Shown here piece by piece: positions 24,416 through 37,149 of a stretch of DNA of 64,000 nucleotides. The stretch is taken from the NCBI RefSeq assembly GCF_041146395.1, contig NC_091010.1, forward strand, positions 49,744,001-49,808,000, given 5' to 3'. A program made the translations under genes and the position numbers. The number at the start of each line of letters is the position of its first letter. The stretch's first letter is position 1. The notes beneath the pieces are model-generated. The model had not been told where the DNA came from and made no database searches. It saw only the letters and a list, made by a program, of their open reading frames with translations. Source of the DNA: Eulemur rufifrons. Taxonomy: Eukaryota > Chordata > Mammalia > Primates > Lemuridae.

Positions 24416-26757
24416 ATTTTATTACAAATTCAATCTTGTTTCTTGTAATTGGCCTGTTCAGACTTTGTATTTCTCCTTGGTTCAATCTTGGTAGGTTGTA
24501 TGTGTCTTGAAATTTATCAGTTTCCGTTAGGTTTTCTAACTCATTGGTGTATAGTTGTTTGTAATAGTCTCTAATGATCCTTTGTATTTCTGCGGTATTA
24601 GTTGTAATGTCTCCTTTTTTGTCTCTGATTTTTTGGGGGTATTTTCTCTTTTTTTCTTGGCTAGTCTAGCTAGTGGTTTGTCAATTTTGTTTATCTTTTC
24701 AGAAAACTTTTTTTCATTGATCTTTTGTATTTTTTTAGTCTCAATTTCTTTTATTTTCACTATGATATTTATTACTTCCTTCCTTCTACTAATTTTGTGT
24801 TTTGTTTCTTCTTGCTTTTCTAGTTCCTTGAGATGCCTTATTAGCTTGTTTATTTGAAATCTTTCCACTTTTTTGATGTATGTATTTATTGATATAAACT
24901 ACTCTCTTAATATTGCTTTTGCAGTATCCCATAGATTTTGATACGTTGTGTTTCTATTTTCATTTGTTTCAATGAATTTTTAAATTTCCTTCTTAATTTC
25001 TTTATTGACCCATTGGTTATTCAGGAGCAAGTTGTTTACTTTCCATGTACTTATACAATTTAGAAAGTTCTTCTTGTGGTTTTCTAATTTTATTTCATTG
25101 CAGTCAGAAAAGATGCTTTATTTTAATCCTTTTAAATTTGTTGAGACTTGTTTTGTGGTCTAACATGTAATCTGTCCTGGAAAATGTTCCCATGTGCTGA
25201 TGAAAAGAATGTGTATTCTGCAGCTATTTGATGGAATGTTCTGTAAATGTCTGTCAGGTCCATTTGGTCTAAACTGCAGTTTAAATCAATGTTTCTTGGT
25301 TGATTTTCTGTCTAGATGATCTGTCCAATGCTGAGAGTGGGGTGTTGAACTCCTCAACTATTATTGTATTGAAGTCAATCTCTCCCTTTAGATATAATAA
25401 TATTGGCTTTATATATCTGGGTACTCCAGTGTTGGGTGCATATAATTTACAATTGTTTTATACTTTTGCTGAATTGATCCCTTTATCATTATGTAATGAC
25501 CTTCTTTGTCTCTATTTATAGTTTTTGACTTAAAGTCTGTTTTTTCTGATATAAGCATAGCTACTTCTGATTGCATTGGTTTCCGTTTGCATGGAATATC
25601 ATTTTCCCTCTCTTCACTTTCAGTCTCCATGTGTCTTTACAGGTGACATGAGTTTCTTGTAGACAATGTATCGTTGGGTCCTCTTTTTTTTTTACATCCA
25701 TTCAGCCAGTCTATATCTTTTAAGTGGGGAATTTAATCCATTTACCTTCAAGGTTATTTACTGATACGTGAAGACTTACTCCTATCATTTTGTTAATTGT
25801 TTTCTGGTTATTTTGTATATCTTTTGTTCCTTTCTTCCTCTACTATTATCATTATGGTTTGGTGTTTTGTTATTATTATTTACAGTGATAAGTTATGCTT
25901 CTTTTCTCTTTCTCCTTTGTATATCTCCTCTACCAGTAAGTTTTATAGTTTTGTATGTTTTCATAATAGTGATTATCATCTTTTTACTTCCAGATGAAGG
26001 ATTCCCTTGAATATTTCTTGTAAGGCTGGTTTAATGGTGATGAATCCCTTAGTTTTTGCTTGTCTAGGAAAGACTTTATTTCTCCCTAATTTCTGAAGGA
26101 TAGCTTTGCTAGATATGTATTCTTGGCTGCCAGTTTTTTCTTTCAGCACTTTGAATATATCATACCATTCTCTCCTGGCCTGTAAGGTGTCTGTGGAGAA
26201 ATCTGCTGTTAGTCTAATGGAGATTCCCTGATGTGTTACTTGATGCTTTTCTCTTGCTGTTTTTAGAATTCACTCTTTGTCTTTGACTTTTGACAATTTG
26301 ACTGTAATGTGCCTCTAGGAGGACATTCTTGGGCTGAATCTGTTTGGGAATCTTTGAACTTCCTGGATCTGGATGTCCATATCTCTCCCTAGTCTTGGGA
26401 ATTTTTCAGCAGTTATTTCATTAGCTAGGTTTTCTACACATTTCCCCTTCTGTTCTCCTTCTGAAACTCCCATAATACAAATATTTGGTTGCTTAATGGT
26501 GTCTTGTAGGCTTTCTTCATTCTTTTAAATTCTTATTTCCTTTTCTTCTTTTTTTTTTTTTTTCCTCCAGCTGGGTAATTTCAAATGACCTGTCTTCAAG
26601 CCCAGAGATTATTTCTTCTACTTGATCAAATCTGCTGTTGAAACTCTCTGTTGTATTTTTTATTTTATTCATTAAATTTTTTAGCTGCAGGATTACTGTT
26701 TGGTTCTTTTGTATGATTTCTATTTTTGTTGAATTTCTCATTCATATGAATTGTTTT
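24416..26757 (-). repeat. Large L1, 5' part (ORF2 endonuclease and ORF1), minus strand
   Basis: Broken frames at 24536-24868 and 25409-25630 (KTINRDKEGHYIMIKGSIQQ) are ORF2 N-terminal parts. The frame at 26517-26741 (SRFDQVEEIISGLEDRSFEI) is the ORF1p coiled coil. The element therefore ran from inside ORF1 to the 3' end, about 5 kb without the Alu, and lacks a 5' UTR. Confidence 0.93.
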
Positions 26758-27488
26758 CTTTTTTTTTCAGATTTTTAAGATAATCTTTATTTTTTTAAGT
26801 TAATATATGCAGTATAGGAAACTGAAAAACACAAGAAGCAAAGAACAAAGTCATCCACAGTCATAAGCAGTTTACAGTTTGATGTGTCCTTCTAGATCTT
26901 CCGTGTACATATACAACATCTAATTTTATGGGATTGAGATTGTACAGTATGTATCATGCTTTTTCACACATCATGAATATTTGCCCATCCAAAATCTCAG
27001 AGCTATGTGAGTATTTTGATAACCAAGAATACACCACACCAACTCAATCAGTTAGGAAAAAATGTAATCCTGCCTTTCTTGGGACAAAAATTTCATAAAA
27101 GACAAAAATGGCAACAGGCCTCTAGATAAAAGTACTGGCAGAGTTCTGATTAAAATACTGCATTCCCTTAATGTTCACTGTACTCTTTTTCCTCTGGCTT
27201 CTTTCACTCAGTATAGTTATTTTGAGATTCTTATTTTTTTTTAATTTCTTTTTTCTTTTTTCTTTTTTTTTTTTTTCTTATTTTCTTTAGGTCTTTCTTC
27301 ATTTATTTTTTTGAGACTCTCTATTCTGCCTGACTGAGATTCATTCATGTTGTGGTGTGTATCAATAGTCCATCCCTTTTTATTGCTGAGTGGTGTTCCG
27401 TGGTACAGATGTACCACAATTTGTTTATCTGTTCACTTGATCGACATTTGGGTTGTTTTCAATTTGAGGCCATTACAAATAAAGTTGC
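26758..27488 (-). repeat. Second, older L1M fragment with T-rich insertion
   Basis: 'tgggattgagattgtacagt', 'catcatgaatatttgcccat' and 'gttcacttgatcgacatttg' are L1M 3' sequences in reverse. A T-rich block at about 27230-27320 is bracketed by copies of 'gagattc'. Confidence 0.7.
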
Positions 27489-27545
27489 TCTTGCCTCCGC
27501 CTCCCAGTGTGCTAGGAATACAGGCATGAGCTACTGCGCCCGGCC
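27489..27545 (-). repeat. Alu left-arm scrap
   Basis: 'ctcccagtgtgctaggaata' to 'ctactgcgcccggcc' is the 5' end of an Alu in reverse; the rest is missing. Confidence 0.85.
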
Positions 27546-28739
27546 CATGCCAGTCATTTCTGTGCTATAAATGGCCGGTATTGCTCCCGCACGGGGGGAG
27601 CCCTGTAGGGATGTGAGTGAAATGACAGGGGAGTTTTGGTCTGTGGCCAGGGTTGGCTGGTGGGCAGGTCAGAGTAAGCCGGCCTACAGAGAGAGGCAGG
27701 GGGACTTAAACTTGATGGTATAGGAAATAAGAAACTGTTAAAGGTTCTAGAGTCGGGGAGTAGCATGGTTTGTTCCGGAAGGATTAGGGGTGGGGTGGAA
27801 GGGACTCACAAGTGGGTAGGCCACTTGGGAGGCTCTCATGGTGAGGAGGGTCATGTGTTAGGCAGACATGAAGAAAGGATTAAACATACATACATACACA
27901 CATGATCAGGGGAAATGCCCGCGTGAGGAAAAACCAGTAGACAGCCAGGGGAGGTGACCTCATCAGACTGCAATACAGGTGGGACCCTGAGTGAAGGAGG
28001 GGGTGAGAAAGGAAGGGAGTTGGGTGGAAGCATTTTAGACAATTTTAAGAAAAGTCTGGCAAGGCCCTTGGAATGTTCTCCATCCAGAGCCACAGTCCCT
28101 GGCCAGAGGAGTCTCACGTGACCCAGGAATGGGCCTGGCTTCATATCCCTTCATATCTCTGTCATCAGCAGGGAGCAGCTGTGGGAAGTGTTGTCTTGGA
28201 GCAAACATGGGGATGGACTTCAGAGCTCCCCAGCCAGGGCCTCCTCGGTCAAGTGTGCGTCCTGCCATGGGAGAGCTCATGGATGGCGTGGGGATGACTG
28301 TGGCAAGGCACACAGGGAGGTGGCTGCTGGTGTCCTAGGACTGTCTGTTGCAAATAACACACGCTGACCTGGACTGGCTTCAACAGGGAGGAGCTGGAGC
28401 TGTTCTGTTGCAAATCACGGGACATCCCAACATGGGTGGGTTTCAGGGTCGGTTGAGTCAGGGCTCTAAGATGAGGCACTTTCCATCCCTTCACTCTGCT
28501 TTCCTTCTAGACGGGTGGTGCCGTGGCCATGGCGGTCCCAGGAATTATAAATGGATGCAACGATATCTAGAGGGAGAAGAGCGGCCCCTCTCTTGTGCTG
28601 CTTTCAGAGGAGCAAAGAACCCTTTCTCAGAGGGGTCCCAGTAGATCTCCCACTGTGCTTCACTAGCTAGAGATGGGTCACAGGGCTGTTCTCAACCCTG
28701 TCCTGACAGGGGGAGTGGAACCACTGTGGCTGGCTTCCC
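27546..28739. other. Mostly old repeat-derived and unique DNA
   Basis: 27590-28060 resembles the diverged L2-associated repeat seen elsewhere ('ggttctagagtcggggagta'). 28320-28640 is another diverged dispersed sequence. No gene was supported. Confidence 0.45.
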
Positions 28740-28743
28740 AGGG

Positions 28744-28786
28744 GATGGCAGCCCTGGCTGCACCGAGAACCACCTGGGGAGCTTTT
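28744..28786 (-). mobile_element. MER5A-type fragment, left of an Alu
   Basis: 'gagaaccacctggggagctt' is a MER5-type segment. It resumes at 29120 after an Alu. Confidence 0.65.
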
Positions 28787-29255
<469 letters not shown>

Positions 29256-29299
29256 TAGAGGAGATGTCGGGGAGTCAGCCACCATGACCAGTACAGTCA

Positions 29300-29450
29300 T
29301 TTCTAGCTTCGTGTGGCCTGGACAAGTCACTTAACCTCTTTCAGCCTTGGTTTCCTCCTCTGTAACACAGAGGTTGGCATGTGCTACCTGCTGTCGTTAC
29401 CAGGAAGACAGAATAAGCTCAAGGTGCTCGCAGGCTTTGCAAACTCTCAG
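29300..29450 (+). repeat. MIR SINE fragment
   Basis: 'gacaagtcacttaacctctt' and 'cttggtttcctcctctgtaa' are the MIR core. Confidence 0.85.
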
Positions 29451-29559
29451 TCACCGACCCCAGAGGCATGGTTGCTTCTCAGCCTCATTCCATTTGGAGG
29501 GAAATGGCAGCTCCTCTGCTGCCAAGCACAGCCAGGGTAGAGATTTTTCTTGAGCACAG

Positions 29560-29760
29560 CTTCCTGCCATTAAGACAAAAAAACGAAAGAGAAGGGAAAT
29601 GACAGACTGGGGAGCCACAGGCAATTGCAGCGGGCTTCAGGCTTCCGGCTTCTTTCTTCTTGGAAGGCGTGGGTTTGAAGGCGCTGCTATAAATGGTTTA
29701 TGCAAATGAGTTGGAGGCGCTCTGTCCCCTGTCGCTTTACTTTACTCCGGGAGAACTGGG
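29560..29760 (+). promoter_or_regulatory. Candidate regulatory element with TATA-like and octamer motifs
   Basis: A repeat-free block with TATAAAT (29688-29694) and a perfect octamer ATGCAAAT (29700-29707) on the same helical face. POU-factor binding is a motif-based inference. No transcript start can be shown. Confidence 0.3.
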
Positions 29761-30169
29761 AGGGAGCCAGGCGCAAGGGCTTCAGCGTCTCCTCCCGGTG
29801 GTCCTGCAGTGGGTGGGGGCCGGTGGCTGCTTTTCTGCTGCCGTCAGAGAAGATGGTCAGATAAGCTCTGCACTCTGCTTGCCACCGTGTTCCGGGACAC
29901 ACCTGGCTGCCTGGCTTCTTGGCTCTTCCTGCCTCAGTGAGCACTAGCAGGTGCTGCCAGTAGTACTGGGGGAACAAGGAGGGCTATCCTTGGGGCTGTG
30001 AGGTCATGGGACAGGCAATCTGTCACCTTTGGTTCCCCTAGGTCCACGGGACCTGGGGCACTGCAGCTTGCAGAGGGACCTCAGGGCTGAGGCCTAGAGC
30101 CTGGAGGGGGGTGGATGCAGCAAAGTCAAGAGCACACACCAGCAGCCCCTGCCTCTCTCCTTCCCTCCC
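29761..30169. other. Unique GC-rich stretch
   Basis: Nothing recognised. Confidence 0.5.
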
Positions 30170-30800
30170 TTCTCTCCTTCTTTTCTTCCATCCTTCATAA
30201 AATCTACTTGGAGTGCCACTGAGTGCCTGCCATGCTAGGGGCTGGGGATCCAGAGGTAAAAAGACTCCTGTCTGCCCTTGGGTTGCTCCCCGTGTTGGGG
30301 AGGGGACTCTTGCTATCACTGTAGGGCTGGGGCCGCACAAAGGGCTGGACATGCCTTGGAGATGGAAGGCCTGGTCTAGTCCACCCTGGGGTGCTGGGAT
30401 GACCTCAGAGGGGTGAAGGTAAGGTAGGAGTTTTTGAGTGACCAGTGTGGGGGGAAGGGCATTCCAGGGAGAGGGACAGTGTTCAAACAGCAACGGACTT
30501 GTGAGGTGTGGCTGTGTTCTAGGACACACGTGGCTCGTGTGCATGGAGTATAGGTACATGGGTGGGGGGACGTCATGGGAGGCGAGGCCAGACACACGGG
30601 CTGGGGCCAGTTCATAGCGGACCTTGAATGCACCCTGGAGGGGGGCGTCAAGCTTATCCTGAGGTGCTTGGGAGCCACCAGGGGCTCTGAGCCGGGCGGT
30701 GGCCCAGCTGGGGTGATCGGGCAGAAAGGTCAGCCTGGCAGCCCTGAGGAGGGGATTGGGAGGTTGGAATAATTGTCCAGATCAGGATGATGCTGGTGGC
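30170..30800 (-). repeat. L2 tail and L2-associated old repeat
   Basis: 'gtgcctgccatgctaggggc' (reverse L2 end) is followed by 'gggcattccagggagaggga', 'ggaccttgaatgcaccctgg', in the order of a common mammalian fossil. Confidence 0.6.
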
Positions 30801-31104
30801 CTGCACTGTGGGGGGAGCCAGGGGATGGGAGGAGGAGTGGACTTGAGAAGGACATAGTGACTGTGACACCTGACTTCTGGCCTGGACAGCGGGACTCAAG
30901 GGGCACAGCAGGCCCCGGGGGTGGCCGTGGTGGGAGGGTCATGAAGAGGACTGAGAGTGCGATTCCTGCTGGCCCGTCCCTGGTTCTCCACCAGACCTTG
31001 GTGGGAGGGGGAGGAGCTCTTGATTGCCTCCCCCCAGGTGATCCCCCTCCCACCTCCGAGGGGCAGGGAACTCCTGGGTCAGAGCTAAAGATGAAGGAGT
31101 CCTA

Positions 31105-31200
31105 CACCTCCATTTTACAGATGTGAAGACTGTGGCCCCAGAAGGGGTTGACTTGCCCAAAGTCACACAGTGAGTTACGGCAGGTGGTATCACGGCTGGT
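31105..31200 (-). repeat. MIR fragment
   Basis: 'ctccattttacagatgtgaa' and 'gacttgcccaaagtcacaca' are the reverse MIR core. Confidence 0.8.
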
Positions 31201-32995
31201 AAAAAAGGACCCTGAAACAAAGTCTAGCAGCCCACCTCCTTAAATAGGCCCTGAGAACAAAGAGCCGTCCCCTCCGAAGGGGAAGTGGGTTCTGCTAAGC
31301 AGGGTTGAGGTTGTGGGCGTGTGGGGTTTGTTTAAGAGAGGGGAGGGGTGCCCTGGGAAGAGGCCTCCACCCTTATTTGCCTATTGGTGGGGCGCCACCC
31401 ACCGCCTGGAGCCCTGACCGCCAGCCACAGCCTAAGGGAGCCAGGGAGGTACGGAAGGGGGCTGCCCTGCCCCAGTCTCCCAACACCCAAGTGCCAGGCT
31501 CTCCTGGGCCTTCCCAAGCCTGGGTCGAATTTTGCCACATCCTTGGGGCTTGTCTGGAGCCCAGGAGTCCTGAATCCCAGGGAAGGCTTTGCCCTCTAAA
31601 CCTCTGTGCTAGGAAGTCCACCGTGTGCAGTGCTGGGTCTCTGGTGGCTGACCTAGGCTCCAGAGTGGGAGGAAGGGAGGAAGGAATTACTTCCTGAAGA
31701 CAGGTTCCTGGAGAGAGAGACAGGAAAGCGGGAACCATGAGCAATGGGTGAAGGTGCAAATTGGGAGGCAGCTCCAGGGAGGAAAAGGGGATTTCTGTCA
31801 TTGCAGTCGCCCTGAGGTGGCTCCCCTTCTTGGGCTGTCCTTTGGGCAGGAGGACCACAGGCCTGACAGCTGCCTTTGTTTGGCCACGCCTGAGCTCTGG
31901 CTCCAGAGGGAGGGGTGGCCAGCACTGAGCCAGCCACATGCCCGAGGTCCCTGAAAGCCCCTATTTGTGGGGCTGTGAGATGTGAGACAGGGGCTTAGTC
32001 CGGAGCCAGGACTAGAGGTGTAGTGGCAGGGAACAGAGTTCCGCCCTGTGCTTAGTGGGGATGAAAGCCACTGGCCTCTCCTGAGGGGCCTGCGTGGACC
32101 CCGTTACTCACAGGTGCCTCTGAGCCGGGGTCTTGCCCTTGGCTCTGCAGCCGGCACAGCCGATGTCCTCTGGGCTCCAGGTCGTGGCCCGTGGTGGGGG
32201 GTGCAGAGCCGGCACAGTCTAGCGGCCAGACCTCAGGTCACCTCTCACGTTTGCTCTATGAGGACAGGAGCTCCTGCTTCAGAGCCATGCTGAGCCCCTG
32301 CTCCTGAAAAGGACCTGCCACTCCCTTTCTCCCTCTCTCTCTTTTTAAAATGTTCAGTTCAGTGAGGTGTGTTTTTTTCCTCCTTGTTCTTAATTTCAAG
32401 ATCCCCTTTCTCTTTACAGAGCATTTCCATGTTTGGGCCTCAGGGCCTGTGAGAGCGGGCGCCCTGCATCAGTCCCCACCTTCTCTTTGGGACACGCGCG
32501 TGCTGAAGCTCTGGCCTGCAGCTCAGAGGCCCTTTGGCTCCAGTGTGGGAGTGGGCCCAGACCCGGCTGGGGCGGGGCCTGCAGCGGGTGCCTGGGTGCA
32601 TGGCAGGGGCCCTGATGGGGTAGGACAGTGACTGTGGGTGCGCTTAACCATTGGGATCTGCAGAGGTGACATTTGGGCCCACACTGACCCTGGGCCCCAG
32701 CGATTGACGCTGTGTTTGTTTAACTGAAGGTGGCTGCTCTCAGGGACAGTGCTATGCCGCAGACAGCCCTGGAGGCTGGACCCCTGAGTCTGCCATCTGG
32801 GCCCGGCTCCGGCACTTTATAGCTTAGGCAATTCATTTCCGTCTCCTGGAGCCTCTGTTTTTCTCTTTTCATTAAAAGGAATGAGCATCTGTCCCGTGGT
32901 ACCTATAGGGCGCTCTGGCAAATCCAGGAAGGTTTTGGTGATAGTGATTTCTAGCTCTTAAGAGCTGGGTCGTCATTCTGAGAGGCCACACGGCA
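31201..32995. other. Unique GC-rich non-coding stretch
   Basis: A 188-aa minus-strand frame (31373-31939) and others here lack recognisable domains or splice logic. Nothing else seen. Confidence 0.5.
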
Positions 32996-32999
32996 GAAA

Positions 33000-33095
33000 G
33001 GCAAGTGCCTGGGCTCTGATGTCCAGTAGGTGTGTGTCCAAATCCCAGCTTAGCTGTGTATTGGCTGTGTGGCCTGGACACAGTGTTCACTGTGC
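33000..33095 (+). repeat. MIR fragment
   Basis: 'tgcctgggctctgatgtcca' and 'ttggctgtgtggcctggaca' match the MIR tRNA-derived half. Confidence 0.75.
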
Positions 33096-33529
33096 CCTGG
33101 CCTCCATGTCCCCAACGAGGGTGCTGAGTCCCCTTGCTGCCCTCTCCTTCTGGGGGCCCAGAGCAGGTTTCAAGATGCCAACAGCAGATATAATTTTCTT
33201 AATTGGTTTAGGTACTTATTGGTCTTAGTTCCTGCCTAATTTTTGCAGAGGAAGAAGTGCTGGGACCCCCACTGGTGGGGTAAAGGCCCCCCAGGAGAGC
33301 CAGGTCAGAGACCACCGTGGGATGGGCCCAGTGGGCTACAGAGCTATAGGGGGCAGAAGCCCCCCAGCAGCGGTAGGCCAGCTCTGGGCGACTGACTTGA
33401 GATCAAATCCCTCTCCCAGCTCTGCGTCCTGGTTTCTCATCTGTCAGATGGGGTAATGACAGGGCCTTCGCACAGCGCTCAGGACTGCGCCCCTCTGTGG
33501 CCCTACCACGTACACAGCACCTGTGCGTC
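33096..33529. other. Unique stretch
   Basis: An AT-rich block near 33188-33243 ends in a 3'-splice-site-like 'cctaatttttgcag'. No exon is supported. Confidence 0.45.
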
Positions 33530-33710
33530 CCACCCTGCTCTGAGCACGCTACGTGTGTGAGCTCATTGCATCCCCAGCGGCCCTATGAGGTAGGCACTAT
33601 TATTATCAACCCCATCTTTCAGAAGAGAAAATAGACACCAAGTAGGTGTTAGAACGAAGCTTGGAACCCAGGCAGTCTGATCCAGAGCCTACTCTTAACT
33701 GCCACCTGCG
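33530..33710 (-). repeat. MIR SINE
   Basis: 'ctatgaggtaggcactatta' and 'ggaacccaggcagtctgatc' are reverse MIR in consensus order. Confidence 0.88.
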
Positions 33711-34172
33711 CTGTGGAGCCCCTAGTGTAGACAGTGCCCTAAGTGGTGGCAATGGGTAGCATTTGGTGTCGTCAGATCTTGGCATCTGGCCACCAGTGGC
33801 CCTAAGGGGAGTGCCCCAGCCACCACACTGGGCCCCTGTGGGGTCTTCACTATTGCTTTTTTGCACCTGCTAGTGCCCAATGTCTGAGCCCAGAGGGGGC
33901 AGTGAGAGGCCCCCAGAGTGGGCAGCAGGCCGGGCCAGGGCCGGGGCTGGGAGCAGAAGTGCAAGGCCAGGGCAGCTGGTCCTGGGCTCTGCCGTCCTCT
34001 GTAAGCTGGACTGGGCGGGGCAGGAAGCAGGAGAGAGCGGAGGAAGCAGATTTCTCAGAGGAAGGAGGGTGGGCTGCAGGACACCCAGGGGTGTCTCCCA
34101 GCCTTGGGTGGCTTCAGCTGGCTGGGGGCCTGGCACCAGAAGGGGTGGACACCGGGAGCCTTGGCCGAGCCG

Positions 34173-34198
34173 TGTGTGAGTGTGAGTGTGTGTGTGTG
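34173..34198 (+). repeat. Imperfect (TG)n run
   Basis: About twelve TG/AG dinucleotides. The flanking 33720-34320 is unique GC-rich DNA without a supported gene. Confidence 0.9.
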
Positions 34199-34499
34199 GC
34201 AGGGGGTGCAGGGGGTGGGGGCGATGGAAGGAGGGATAGATTGGAAGGGGGGAGGGGCTGTCTCTGCCTGCAGAGGAGGATTTAACCTCCTGCCATCAGC
34301 TGCCAGCTTTTCTCATAATCCAGGCAGGCCCGGCAGGGATCAGCAGAGTGTGTTTCCACACCTCTGGTGGACGAGGCTCATGTCTTGTCCCAGCACATCC
34401 ATCACTTGTCCTATGTCCTGCGTCACCCTGTGTCTCCTCGTCTCTCTGCCCCTCCTCTCCCCGCGGAGGTCTCATTGTCTGCTCTTCTTCACCATCCCC

Positions 34500-34760
34500 A
34501 GCAAGGTCGCAGTGTCCGGAGCAAATCTTATAAATTCAGACCCTGGTGATTGATCACCGTGGTCACTGGGGCCAGGGCTAGCTTCAAGTTTAGAATCCAC
34601 TCTACTCGGAACAAAACCAGAGTGCTGACCAGGAGACAAGGCGCAATGTTTATCTGCTTACTTAGAAGAATCGACTGTTGCCAGGCACTGTGAGATGGCG
34701 TTTGCATATGAGGCTTAGCAGGTGCCTGGTGCAGGGGGAGTGGGTACTGAGTAGATGGGC
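34500..34760. promoter_or_regulatory. Candidate conserved non-coding element with inverted repeat
   Basis: Repeat-free and AT-richer than its surroundings. It contains GGTGAT-TG-ATCACC (34545-34558), an inverted repeat with two-base spacer, plus TTTGCATATGA-like sequence at about 34699. Regulatory role is inferred only. Confidence 0.25.
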
Positions 34761-34984
34761 CGACATGGTGATGTGGATGGCTCTTATTAAAGCAGGTCCT
34801 CCATTTGTCCTCCCTGGAGTGACATGAGTGCTTAGTGCTGTGCTCACATCCTCCATCCCAAGTCATTCCTTTCCAAGGCCAGGCAGAGACCTTGGCCCCC
34901 ACTAGGTTCTCTGGGTCTCTGAAGAGACAGCAACAGCAATAGTCACCCTCACGGCCTGCGCCAGGCCGCAAGCCTTCCGGGTGC

Positions 34985-35105
34985 CATGTTGTTCTGTTCT
35001 CACAGGCACTTGGGCCTTGTTATTTCTGTCTCGGAGAAGAGATCTCGGAGGCTCAGAGAAGCTCAGTAGCTTGCCCGCCTGACCTCAAGACCAGAGCTCC
35101 CAACC
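34985..35105 (-). repeat. MIR fragment, diverged
   Basis: 'gaggctcagagaagctcagt' and 'agcttgcccgcctgacctca' suggest reverse MIR. Confidence 0.55.
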
Positions 35106-36914
35106 TCCGCATGGGTGGGGTGGGCACATCTATCCACCCTTCCTGGCCGGTGACAGAGATCTTATCTCAGGGCAAATGTTTGCTTCCACTGGGGGCTCTG
35201 TGGGTGTGGGCTCTGTCTGGCACACTCTGTCCTGGGAGTAGGAAGCTGGTCTCTTCCTTGCTTGGTCCTTTCTGCCTGGCACGGATGGCAACGGCTCTGT
35301 CGAGTCCAGGCTGGCCCCGAGGCCCAGAACTGGGGAGCGCAGGCAGGTGTGTTTGTGTCTCGGAGGGTCCGAGAAAGGGCTGCTTGGCAGTGGGCCTGGG
35401 GCAAGAGGGCTGTTTGCTCAGATTCCCTTTCAGTCCCCGCCCCCGCCTCTGCACCTGTTGTGTTCCCATCATCCTGGGCGGCTGGCAGCTGTCACTGCCG
35501 GGGCACCTGTCCCAGCCCCAGAGGACGCCCTCTGGGCTCCCTGGCTCCGGTTTCTCTGCAGCACACGGCAGGCGCTCCGTCTCTCTCTTTGTATGCCTTT
35601 GTCCTCATCTTCCTCCACATCTCTCTCTCTTCCGGACTCAGGCAGTGGGCTCCGCTCTTGTCCTGGCTCTGGGCATGGGAAGAAGCGTTTGCCTGGTGTT
35701 TCCTGCTCCTTGTTCCCTTGTGCCAGGCCCAGCCTAGTGGGTAGGGAGGATGGCCTTGGCAGGTCATTCTTAAGCCCCAAATGCCAGGTGACTCATCAGT
35801 GGAATCAAATTATCCCTTGTTCTTGATGGAAGAAACACTGCAGCAGCCAGGGGCCGCCTCCCAGCTCCTCCCCGGTGGGCCGCCTCCCGGCCCCGACCTC
35901 TCCAGATCCCAGCCGCTTCCCCCTACCTCATACAAGAGAAGCTGTCCCCTTCCCTTATCCAGTTTTGTCTTCGATACGTCCTGATGCCCTGACTTATACG
36001 GCATATTAAGCACAGCACTGGAAGACATTACTCCTGAGTTCAAGTCCTCCTTACCCTCTACCCAGTGTGCAACCTTGGCAAAGTCTCCTGTGCCATCCCT
36101 GTAGAATGGGCCCGTCTGAAGATAGGGGCTGGACCCAGTGTTCTCTGGAGGCTCTTCCCCTCAGAGATCTTGGTGTCTGTGATGCCCAGTGAATTTGTTC
36201 CCTGTTTTATTCTGCCATTGCCGGCTCAGCCCTAGACTGTAAGTTCCGAGGGGGCAGGTTCAGGCTGGGAAGGAGGGTGCTGGGCCTGCCAGACAGGGAT
36301 GGGAGAGGACTCGGTGAGGAGAGAGTTGAGCTGGGCAGCCCACTGTGGACACCAAGTTGTACCCCAAAGGGAAGAGGAGCAGGAGGGATCAGGAGATAGG
36401 AAAGGCAGGGAAAGAAGGGGTGGCTTGGTGGTGGGGAGGGTCTTGGGGGCTGAATGGGTTCAGAGAGCCAAGGAGACGAGTTTCCCTAGATGGGGCCAGA
36501 GGGCAGATGCAGCCGTGGCTGAAAAGGAAGGGAGTTTCTTTCTGAAGCCCACTGGGGATTCTGTCTGACCAGGGAGCCCCCACAGGCACATCCAACCCTG
36601 CTTCCTGCCTGTGGGCTTTGAGGTATTAAGCCCCTGCCCAGATCACAGATGGGTCTTTTTGCTCCAAGGTTTCCAGGATGGCATCTCCAGCGTCTGTCTG
36701 GGTCACCTATCAGCCGATGAGAAGTCCAGCCCTATTGCCTGTCCCGTCTCCTCTGCCTTCAGTCAGGCTCCATCTCTGGGATATCACCTTGTGTCCACTG
36801 GAAAACTGCTAGGCTCTGCCGCCACACGGAACCCTTCTGATTCCTTAAGAAGGTCCATTATCACCTGTCTCCTCTTCCCCAAGCCAGAGGAGCCCCTGCC
36901 CTTTTCCTGGATAA
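35106..36914. other. Unique GC-rich stretch
   Basis: It contains an AP-1-type TGACTCA at 35789-35795 and an L2-like scrap near 36235 ('actgtaagttccgagggggc'). Long overlapping frames at 35111-35826 are unsupported. Confidence 0.5.
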
Positions 36915-37125
36915 AGCATGAGTTTCGATGTGAGGCAGGTCTGGGTTTGAAGCCCACTTCATCTTCCCTGAAGTATAACCTCTCTGAGCCTCAGTTTTAT
37001 AGCCTGCAAAATGGGGATGATTCTAACTCCCAAAGGGAGGTTGTGGATTAGCTGAGTTTATACATGGGAAATACTTAGCACGGTGCCTGGCACGCAGTGA
37101 GTGTTCCATAAATGGTAGCGTTTGT
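36915..37125 (+). repeat. MIR SINE, near full length
   Basis: 'ggtctgggtttgaagcccac', 'ctctctgagcctcagtttta' and 'gcacggtgcctggcacgcag' occur in order. Confidence 0.9.
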
Positions 37126-37149
37126 AGCCTCTTCTGTAGATTCACTCAC

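Noticed and set aside
33188..33250. Acceptor-like 'cctaatttttgcag' that could start an exon
   Set aside because: No conserved coding frame or matching donor follows. Such sites are common by chance.
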